From Haplomitrium mnioides (taxonomy: Eukaryota; Marchantiophyta; Haplomitriopsida; Calobryales), in NCBI GenBank assembly GCA_049999725.1, contig JBNGIS010036662.1:1-26954 (forward strand): a stretch of 26,954 nucleotides of DNA. Reading direction: 5' to 3'. Below, piece after piece: positions 1 through 8,445 of the stretch; the first letter of the stretch is position 1; each line of letters starts with the position of its first letter. A program made the position numbers and the translations under genes. The notes under the pieces were generated by a model. That model was given only the letters and a program-made list of their open reading frames with translations, did not search any database and had not been told where the DNA came from.

Positions 1-615
1 TCGAGCTAAAGTGTTGGTGATAATTCGCTGCATAATAGTGGGGAGAGTGATGTTAGGAGAGCTAGGGAGAGAGAGAGAGATATGGCTGCATGTGTCGAGG
101 AAGGCTAATAGGATGGGTTCCACACTTGGGTTGTAATTTCTATTTTGTTGAGAGATTAAATCAGATAGCTCTGCTTTGTTTGGGTGTTGGAGTAGCTAGC
201 CTGGTTGAGAGTTTAGTGATTGGAGGAGTGATTAGCATTGGTGGTGTTAGGACGTAACATGTAGGAGAATGCTGCAAGTTCATTCTTGTGTAATAATTGC
301 ATACACCCTTGTTCATAGGAAGGGACATTGAATATCTACAACTAGATTTGCATCAAGCACAGAGTTGGGTGTACCCCAAAATCATTTGAGTTATGGTTGC
401 TTTGTATGTGATGGAGAGGAATGCATGCCTCACTTGTGCTTCGGTGGGTTGAGAGTAGTGTCGAAATGCAAGGTGAGAAGTTCGAGATTGTTAAGACTTG
501 AATTCACTAACGAAGGTTCTCGGGCCGTCTCATTAATGAGTCTGGTTGTTCTTTGTCCCCCTTTCCTCTGAATTAGCATCAATTGGGTGTTAAGGAAGGA
601 GGAAGGGGCGTGACA
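1..615. mobile_element. End portion of LTR-like element C (window-edge fragment)
   Basis: Bases 1-82 match 11166-11243 with about 7% difference, so this is a second copy of the C sequence that also lies inside element A. It runs on to a terminus GGGGCGTGACA at 615, typical of an LTR end. At 616 the sequence switches directly to B-type LTR sequence (compare 23019 onward). The five bases after the terminus, TATAC, resemble TATGC at 8441-8445 next to the other end of C, so a 5-bp target duplication is likely. No retroelement protein is visible. The rest of this copy lies off the left edge. Orientation is undecided because both ends carry the palindromic TGTCA/TGACA type. Confidence 0.6.
66..80. 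repeat. (GA)n microsatellite
   Basis: Short run of GA dinucleotides inside C. The homologous site near 11231-11241 is shorter and interrupted. It lies at the point where the copy inside element A jumps to A-LTR sequence. Confidence 0.7.
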
Positions 616-1401
616 TATACACTTCAGAAGTAGAATGCAATGGCCCTTGTGTCACGGAGCACTGACAAGGGACTTAACTCCCTTACTCAGGCTTGTCTCA
701 GTGTCTGAACAAATAGACTTCTTGCCTACTTCTAATCTTGAATGTCTCTTACACAATAAAACAGAGTATAAGAATAGAATGCAATGATCCCATGAGCATG
801 AGGCTATGTCAAGGGACTTGACTCCCCTTTCACAGGGGTATCCTACGGTCTAAATAAATAAAATTTGTCTGAACCTAATCCTAATTGCTTCTTACATCAT
901 ATAATAAAATTCAAATCTAACTAACATATTCATAGACATTTACAACCATACATACTCATTGCACTTCACCAGAATTAGAGGCCTTGCAGGACTAGTGGGA
1001 CTGACCTCCCAAGTAGACTCCTCCTCAACTCACCACATCAATCCTCCTTTCAATCCCCACACACACCCTTCTTCCAGATAGTTTTTCAACTTCCCTCACG
1101 AGAAGCCTTGGATTTACTTGCTCTAGCTCGGAATAGGATTTCTTTCACTTGAACCCTTGGAAGACAGTCCTCACGACTGTTGGTAGCTTACTCCACCTCT
1201 GAGCCTCGAATAGGTCTTCTCTATAGTGTGTAAGCACTAATGCAGCTACCCTCCTCTCAGCTCCACTTGAAAGATAACACCAGAGCGCACTCCGAGCACT
1301 CTGGGTTGATGCTTCCGCACAATGAATGCAGAGACGACCCCAAGATCCCACTTGGCAGTCTCTCCCAAATTCTCAACAAAACAGATCCCTTTCAAATCTC
1401 A
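616..1401 (-). mobile_element. 3' LTR of element B, left segment
   Basis: Aligns over its whole length with 23019-23805 in the 5' LTR of B, at almost equal length. It begins at the C terminus (615/616) and ends at TCTCA (1397-1401), the left target duplication of element A. The LTR continues at 15030 beyond A. Reading frames here, such as 1240-1488, are not conserved in the other copy and are not genes. Confidence 0.85.
1397..1401. repeat. Left target-site duplication of element A
   Basis: TCTCA, matched by TCTCC at 15030-15034. The intact target in the 5' LTR of B reads TCTCT near 23802-23806. One mismatch is expected at this age. Confidence 0.65.
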
Positions 1402-4400
1402 TGTCGTAGCACAGCAGTGGCACTCCAACCCCGAAAAAATAAACCAGAGATTGAACCATGCAAGATTTATATAAAAATCTGCTCTTAAATTGATTTTACA
1501 AACTTTCCAAATTCTTTAAAGAGTTGTGAAACTGCACTCTATCGGTTCAGAGATGGACCGCTCTCCTTCTCTAGGTCTGACAACCCTCTTTCTACAAAAC
1601 CATACATAGACTCTTCTAACTACTCACATAATAGAACAATAGCCAAGAATCACACAAATTGCATGACTGACATCTCTAGGATAAAAAAGCTGATGTGCAG
1701 GCTGATTTTAAACTTAAGCTATATCAGAGATATTCCCAAGCAACGAGTAACCCAACTTGCTTGAAACTCTCAAACCAACACTCTAGTGCCTACCTTCATC
1801 ACACCACTTTGCTTCCCTCAAACTAGATACTCAGGTCACTCCAACCCAATATATCCTAGAGCTTGATGGTGAGAACTCAGCTATGGAACGATCCTCTTGA
1901 TCTCACATCCAATTGTTGTTCCTCCAACTACCCACTACTCTATTTGTTTGTGAAATGCCCATCTATACTATAGGCACATACAATCTTAATCACTCCTTTC
2001 TCTATTGCAACCCACCAACCAGCATCCACTAATTGGAGAATCACAAAAGGTTCTCTCCTTAAGAATTTAAAACATTAACACACACACAGAATAGAACAAA
2101 ATTTTGAGCAGAATTGACTTGCCACTAAACCTCCCTAGATTACAACATGGAACTTAGAACCCAGACCCACCAATAGAAAACACTCAAGTACCCCTTGACA
2201 TGCACTTCTCCAATGCAATCTGTCTGATTTCTTCAATTCAACACTTATAGAACATTCACCAACCAACTCTAACTTCAAATCCTTGTTACTACATCATACT
2301 GCTCCTTCTGAATTTGCAATTGACAACAAGAGTAGGGGACCTCATAGACAAGAATCTCATGAATTTTACTTGAAGCACCAATGTACAATGAGACAACCCA
2401 ACAGAACAAAAACTCGCCAACAAGCTTGTACCCCTTGTCTTGCTCAATTGACAAGTAATAGTTCAAAAAAAACTAACTTACTTCTCTTCCTAAGCTAACT
2501 CTTTCTCACTAGGCTTCAAATGAGAACTAACAACTCACAATAAGTTCTTAAACTTAACAACTCGCTTTCACTAACTTTCACTAACTTTGCTCACAATAAG
2601 AACTAATTACTAACATTTGTTCTTATACTAATTTTTGAACTTTCACTAACTCTTCATTTCCTCTCTTTTCGATTTTGAACTTTTCAAATTCCATCAAGTA
2701 TTTGTTTCGCCTTTTTTGAACTTTAGAACTTTCAGCTCGACTTCAACAATCAACACCAAAACCATGACAAAGTGCTGCTTTGCCCTTCAAACTTTGCTTT
2801 ATAGTTGTTCTTTTTCAACAATCCTCAATCCCACAGAATACTAACAAGTCACTGCTTTACTTATCATCATTTCGCCAATCATTGTTTTGCCTTTCCAATC
2901 CGTTGCTTATGTTCCATTGGACACATTAGAACGGATCTCATTTTAACCGGGGCTTCCACTTCGTCACCGCACTCGGAAACCCTCTTAACTGGGGCTCCCC
3001 ACTATGAATACCCACACGAACACGCATCGGATTCAACAGATCCCCACTTCGGACTTACCTCGGATCCCCCTTAACTAGGGCATTCCACATCAGACGACAT
3101 AGTTCTGATCTGTCTTTCGAACTCACAGACCTTCCTTCCTTCTTTTTTCAAATCCAACTTGTTCCTTTTAAAATTTAATTCCACCTGATCCAAATGATCT
3201 TCGCATAACAACATTTCATCGTCTGTCACTTTTGTCGCTGGTCTAATCAATTTCTACTCAATTGACTTTCTGCCCATAAAATTTTCCGCATCGGGCTCTC
3301 GCACACAGGTTTCTATTGCAACTCCTGATCGTCGTAGGCCTTTTTGTCACCGAGAATCTTCTCCATACGAACCTTCTCGCTCTTCTTTCGCTTCAATTCC
3401 TTTGTAGGGATTTCAAAAGGAATCTCTACACATATGAATTCCTCGCAATACAATTTTTCCCTTGCACTTTCCGTAGGAACATTTCTGCAAACTTCTTTCT
3501 TTACATTTGCTAGAGCACTAGGCTTCATCCCAGAAAATCTTCACCGCATTCAATCCCTTCTTCACTCTAGATTGATTCGCATTCAGTTAATCAAACCCAA
3601 CCTTTCTCTATAGCAAATCAATTCTCACACATGCCGATTCCTTCCTCTACATAACATAGATTTCACTGCTTAGGGAAAAAAATTAAGCAACCTTCATCAT
3701 ATCATCCTTCGTTTGTCGTCAGAGAGCTCCTTGCAGCAAGACCACTCCTCTCAAGCAATTCGTTGAACATTCCCTCTCAAGAATTCGCTTCGCAGATTTA
3801 TTTCTTAAATTTTATCACAACATTCGATTTCTTCAGAGGCCTTCAACATAGGTCAATCCTGCCTTTAATCGTAGAGCTCCCATTCCATATCAGATCCTCT
3901 GTTCTTCACAAATCACCTCTTCCTTCGCACAACAATCGATCATCATCGAATTCGATTGATTCTCCTCCCTCGATTCTTCACAATGAATCCTTCACTTGAT
4001 CCTTCACACATTTCCTCCACATCCTTCATCCGCGAGCTCATCAAACACCGTAGCTGCGTTTTGTCCCATAAGTCTTCTGTCATAAACCTGAATACATATA
4101 TAAGTATTTTTCTCTATTCTTCTTTCGAGAGGCAGCCCCACATGGGTCACTCAATACACTTTACCTGGCTCTTGGAAAAGTTGTCCATCAACACATACAA
4201 TAGAGAGAGATAGATAGGTAGGGGCTGGCTGGCCCTCAACACTTAGATTAGTTTTACCAAAATATATATATTTGTCTTTCTTCTTTCTGAAAAAAAAATC
4301 AACTTCCTCATGAGTCAGCCTTCTCTCCTGGCCAATTGTATCCAAAATTTTCCTCTTATCCTTAACTTTTACAGCTTCATAGTCATTATACACAAAATTG

Positions 4401-4489
4401 AAGCTTTACCCTTTCCTTCGTATTCCACCGTGCATAAAAGAACTCCTTTAAGCTATTTCCGACCTTCTGTCAGGAACTATGCTCTCACA
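1402..4489 (-). mobile_element. 3' LTR of element A
   Basis: A 3088-bp LTR. On the minus strand it starts TGTGAGAGCATAG (4489) and ends CTACGACA (1402), with TG...CA termini. It matches 12826-15029 apart from the assembly gap there and two indels. It carries about 62 bp more than the other copy at 2588-2651, and lacks about 57 bp near 4145. The left half contains short direct repeats of CTTTCACTAA (2570-2592). All reading frames within it are non-coding by context. Confidence 0.87.
1465..1478 (-). promoter_or_regulatory. Possible TATA box of the A LTR
   Basis: Minus strand reads TTTTTATATAAATC. The other LTR has TTTATATATAGATC at about 12890-12903. It lies only ~65 bp from the LTR end, which would leave a very short R-U5, so this is a weak call based on motif and conservation alone. 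Confidence 0.25.
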
Positions 4490-4503
4490 TATCCCCCTTC
4501 TCA
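4490..4503 (-). other. Polypurine tract of element A
   Basis: Minus strand reads GAGAAGGGGGATA immediately before the 3' LTR start TGTGAGAG. Purine-rich sequence at this position primes plus-strand DNA synthesis in LTR retrotransposons. Confidence 0.75.
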
Positions 4504-4527
4504 ATCGCGCAGCGTCCTCGCAAGCGT

Positions 4528-5727
4528 TCATAAATAGTATCGCTTCACCCGCGATCGATTAACTCTTGTTTCTAACACTTCCCTCGTTAAAGTCTTTAAT
4601 TCCGGTGATCCATTGTCATAAATTTTTGATACTACATAAGGTCCCATCCATCTTACATGAAGTTTCCCTAGGAACAAAAAATAACGACTATCATATAGAA
4701 GCACTAGATCCCCTTTAGAAATATTCACCTTTTTGAGCTTGGAATCATAGCCTTCTTTATGCTTATTTTGAACTTTTTTGGTTTCAGCCAAAGCCTGAAC
4801 TCTTTCTTCCTCTATCTTGACGAAATCCATCATTCTCTTTAATAAACTTTCCTCATCTGGCATATGTTCTTCTTCAACAATCCTAATGGAAGGCACATCA
4901 AATTCCATTGGTACTAAAGAATGAGTACCATAGACCAAATAGAACAGTGTTTGCTTCGTAGTTACTTTCTCTATTGTTTTGTATGCCCACAAAGCTGAGT
5001 ACAGCTTCCTGTCCCAATCTGACGAGTAGGCTGAACAAATCTTTGTCAAAATCTTACATAACAATCCATTAACTCTTTGAGTGTGTCTATTTGCTTTCGG
5101 GTTGTAGGGAGTTATCTTCTTGTGTTTAATCATGTAGGTATCGGTAAGGTGCTAAATTACCTCATTCAGAAAATGAGTCCCCCTATCGCTGATCAGTTCT
5201 AAAGGACAACCAAATCACGTAATTATGTTCTCAAGTAGGAAATTAGCAACTTCTACTGCTCCATCTCTTCGAGTAGCTTTTGCTTCCACCCATTTGGTAG
5301 CATAGTCGGTACACACTAATATATATCTATTCTTATAGTATCTTGATACTGGTGTAATAGGTCCTACAAAATCAATACCCCATTTCTCAAATGGAGCCAG
5401 AGGTAAAATAGGTGTAAGTGGCCAATGGCTGCTTGCTGTCGGTTTCCCCACTCTCTGACATGGGTCACAACTCTGAATATAACTTCTTACATCTTTGTAC
5501 ATCGTAGGCTACCAATAACCTACCTTGTGAATCTTCTCCACAGTATTACGCATGGCATAGTGTCCTCCAACTTCATCATCATGCAATGCAGCGATCACCT
5601 TCTTAACTTCACTAGGGTCTAAACAATGTCTCAAAATCTCATTAGGTCCTTTCTTATAAAACACTCCTTTATAGATTGTATACGAGACCACTTTCTGGAA
5701 AAATACTGCCTCTTCTTCTTTATTCAA
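4528..5727 (-). pseudogene. Integrase of element A (degraded)
   Basis: Integrases join the reverse-transcribed DNA to a new genomic site. The N-terminal zinc module is visible: LHDDEVGGHYA carries the two His seven residues apart, and CDPCQR carries the Cys pair. The DDE core follows, with Asp in WGIDFVGP and Asp in LISDRGTHF. The expected catalytic Glu after the NPKAN motif is Gln (HTQRVNG, codon 5077-5079). The C-terminal part has the WMGPYVV segment typical of the gypsy integrase tail and ends at a natural stop (4528-4530) with no chromodomain. In-frame stops at 5509-5511, 5215-5217 and 5152-5154 break it, but no frameshift was found. It is the 3'-most domain of pol, just before the purine tract. 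Confidence 0.88.
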
Positions 5728-5859
5728 ACGAGAAGGCCAAATAAAACTTTCTAAATATAACCAAATCTCTTTATACTTGGGGTTCTCCTCCCCTTCCTTC
5801 TCAATTGGGAATAGGTTTTCATCTGGAAAATTATCGTTCAGATCATCTATCTCAGTTGG

Positions 5860-6336
5860 TCATGGAATTCTTAATAGTAAATCTACATTTTGATGTGACT
5901 TTCCCAGTCTTGCGTCCACTTCAAAATCAAATTCGTGGAGTAGCAACATCCATCTTGCTATCCTTGCAAACAAATCAGGTTTATTCACTAAATAATTCAG
6001 TGAATTGTGATCCACATGAAACACAAATGGACACCATAATAGATAATGTTTGAATTTCTTGACTGAAAATATCAGTCCCAATACTTCTCTCTCTGTTACT
6101 GAATAATTTTTCTCGGCAGCAGTCAATTTTTGACTTGCATAATAAATGGGATGCTATTTCTTATCTTCATCTTTCTGACTCAATACGCTTCCTATTGCAA
6201 AGGCCGAAACATCCACCTAGACATGGAACTTCCTATTCCAACTTGGAGGTTTCAAAACAGGGGTTGTAATAAGTTTCTCTTTTAACATATCAAAAGCTAT
6301 CTAAGCCTCCACTCTCCACTGAAAAACAATGTTTTT
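5860..6336 (-). pseudogene. RNase H domain of element A (degraded)
   Basis: Degrades the RNA strand during reverse transcription. Visible landmarks in order are VDVSAFAIGSVLSQ (first acidic residue), HPIYYAS, EKNYSVTEREVLGL (Glu), HVDHNSLNYL (Asp), ARIARW and NVDLLLRIP at the end. It lies in the same frame as RT and integrase. Stops at 6301-6303, 6217-6219, 6154-6156 and 5860-5862 interrupt it. Between 5728 and 5859 the frame stays open as an acidic linker leading to the integrase zinc module. Confidence 0.87.
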
Positions 6337-7236
6337 CTACAACAGGTCGGTAAGTGGAGAAGCTATCCAGGAACAGTTTTCTATGAATCTTCTATAGTAA
6401 CCCATGGCTCCTAAAAACTCTCTCACTTCCGTTAATGTCGTATGCCTCATAACCTTCTTTATGATTTTCACTTTGCCCACATCTACAGCAATGCCATCCT
6501 TAGAGACTCTATGTCCCAATAATAATCCTTCCCTCATTGCAATAAAACTCTTCTCAGGGTGCAATCCTAACTGACCCCATCTACATCTCTCAAAAGTCTT
6601 CCTTAGATGACTAGGATGATCCTTCTTTGATCCATATACACAAAAGTCATCCTGAAATATTTTTATGAAATCCCTCAGATATGGTTTAAAAATCTGTTTC
6701 ATTTCCCTCTGAAAAGTGGCTGGGGCATTACATAGCCCAAAAAGCATTACATTATAAGTATATGTTTCCCAATCTCTAGTGAAGATAGTTTTCGGCCTAT
6801 CTTCAAGATGGATACTCACGTGGTTGTAGCAAGAGAATCCATCTAAAAATGTATAACATTTCGCTCTTGCCACCTGTTCTAGGATAGTGTCATTAAATGG
6901 TAAAGGATAAAAATCCTTTTTAGTGGTGTGATTTAATTTCCTAAAATCTTGGCACACTCTAATTTTTTTATTTTTCTTCATGAATATCACTATTGGCGAC
7001 ACTCATTCACTATAAGGTATTGCATAAATAAAGTTGACAACCAATAGTTTATCCAACTCTTCCATCACTAGCAAAGAACATTTGGGATTCAGGCAATACT
7101 GGCCTTGTCTAACAGGCACAGCTCCCTCCTCCAAATAAATTCTATGCTCATAGAGTTCAGCAGGTATTCCCTTTAAATCTTTATATGACTAGGCAAACAC
7201 ATATTGAAACTCTGTCAAGAGATCGTTATACACTTA
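6337..7236 (-). pseudogene. Reverse transcriptase of element A (degraded)
   Basis: Copies the element RNA into DNA. Motifs in order: a segment around GAVPVRQGQY upstream, VSPIVIF, KIRVCQDFRKLN, TFLDGFSCYN (first catalytic Asp), FGLCNAPATFQR, and FQDDF (the catalytic Asp pair, 6646-6657), then LLLGHRVSKDGI and FLGAMGYYRRFI of the thumb/connection. All three catalytic Asp residues remain. Stops at 7234-7236, 7189-7191, 7003-7005 and 6337-6339 disrupt the reading frame. The stop at 7003 falls where element B has Trp, so TGG to TGA is the likely change. Confidence 0.9.
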
Positions 7237-7548
7237 TCTCTCTTCCTCATCTAGCTCATTACATAGAAATAACATCTTTTCAGGCTCCTTAGAACTCACT
7301 TGGATCATACCATATTGCTGTTCTCTTACTACATTGTGCATCATGATCTGCTCCATAATCAGCTCAGGTACTTTCTCTCCTTCATCTGCAAATAACACGA
7401 ACATATCCAAGTCGCCTCCTTTTTCATCACTGCATAAACTCCATTTAATAAATTCCTCATCAGTCCAACTAGGAAAAGTGGGATTACAAACACTCAGTTC
7501 CTCACAATACTCTTCAGCTAAGCGAGCAATTGGCATATCATCCTCTTG
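7237..7548 (-). pseudogene. Acidic protease-RT linker of element A
   Basis: An open stretch in the pol frame between the stops at 7549-7551 and 7234-7236. It encodes an acidic region rich in Glu and Asp without a recognisable domain. An acidic spacer occupies the same position in element B (19954-20244), so it is a real part of the polyprotein rather than chance. Confidence 0.6.
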
Positions 7549-8146
7549 TTACCACAATTCCGGGTTCTGATCAACTTCCTCTTCAGACTTTGATATAGAC
7601 TCGCCATACTCTACCGACTGGTCTAAGGTATACTCTTCTATTGTCTGAGTTTCTCCTTGAAATGGAGGTTCTCCCCATGATAGTTTTGCCTTGGGTTTAG
7701 TTCCAAACCAGATCTCTCGTTTTCTATAATCTTCTACTACTTTGGCTTGATACAGGCACGGTTGTCCTAACAACAGAGGATATGTTGATTTTGATTCAAG
7801 GTTGATGATTGTATAATCCAAAACTAACTCTCTCCCTCCAATCACAGTCTTAACTCCTCTCAACACTCCTTCATGAATGAGTCTCCTCTGATATACCAAT
7901 CTCAACACTTGAGGTGTTTTGTCCAGGTGATTGAATCCCAGTGCTTCCATGGTTTCCAGCACCATAATATTTTTCCCTGATCCACCATCAGTTGGTACAG
8001 TTGCCACGTTACATCCTTTTATTTGAATCTCCATTTTTGGAGCTCCATATTCTAGCACCTCCTCTTGACTAGCAAGATATTTGTTCCCAACCATGTGAAA
8101 GGAATTTTTGGATTTCTCATTGTGGTATTTACCTCCATCAAGCATC
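7549..8146 (-). pseudogene. Aspartic protease of element A (5' end cut by insertion)
   Basis: Retropepsin-like protease that would process the polyprotein. About 50 residues in, VPTDGGSGKNIMV occupies the active-site position (Asp codon at 7987-7989), and a hydrophobic-Gly segment TYPLLLGQPCLY follows, matching PVLIGRPWLY in element B. Instead of the usual D-T/S-G the triad reads D-G-G, also seen in B. The upstream side is cut at 8146/8147 by the composite insertion; coding sequence resumes at 11337. The apparent Met at 8143-8145 is therefore not a true start. The segment ends at a TAA stop (7549-7551), beyond which the same frame continues. Confidence 0.82.
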
Positions 8147-8445
8147 TGTCACTCCCCTCCTTCAGGCCTTAACCTTCATAGGTGCCATTTGGAAGGCAAG
8201 GGAGGACAAAAGCAAGGGATTAAGGTTCTTTTGTGAGATGGCCCCTATCCAGTTATCACTTTGGGGCTTTAAGAGATTTCTCTTTACCTTTCAAGCCCTT
8301 CCTCACCTCAACATTCACTTTAGCTGTCCAATGCTCATCCACACATACTGCAAGACCATACACATGCCCATAACGCAAGTATCTTTGTGGAAATCTTCAA
8401 TGTATTTCAGGGGTCCCAAATCTAGACTCAGCCACCTAGTATGCT
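8147..8445 (-). mobile_element. Terminal ~300 bp of a B-type LTR
   Basis: Starts TGTCACTCC and aligns with 22727-23023 of the B 5' LTR at about 89% by eye. The match stops at TATGC (8441-8445), the counterpart of TATAC at 23019-23023. C follows. On the minus strand this segment is the 3' end of the LTR. Confidence 0.85.

Noticed and set aside
83-2474. The stretch missing from the C/A-LTR junction as a spliced intron in a copied transcript
   Set aside because: On the minus strand no placement of the junction gives GT...AG ends; a deletion with 2-bp overlap fits better.
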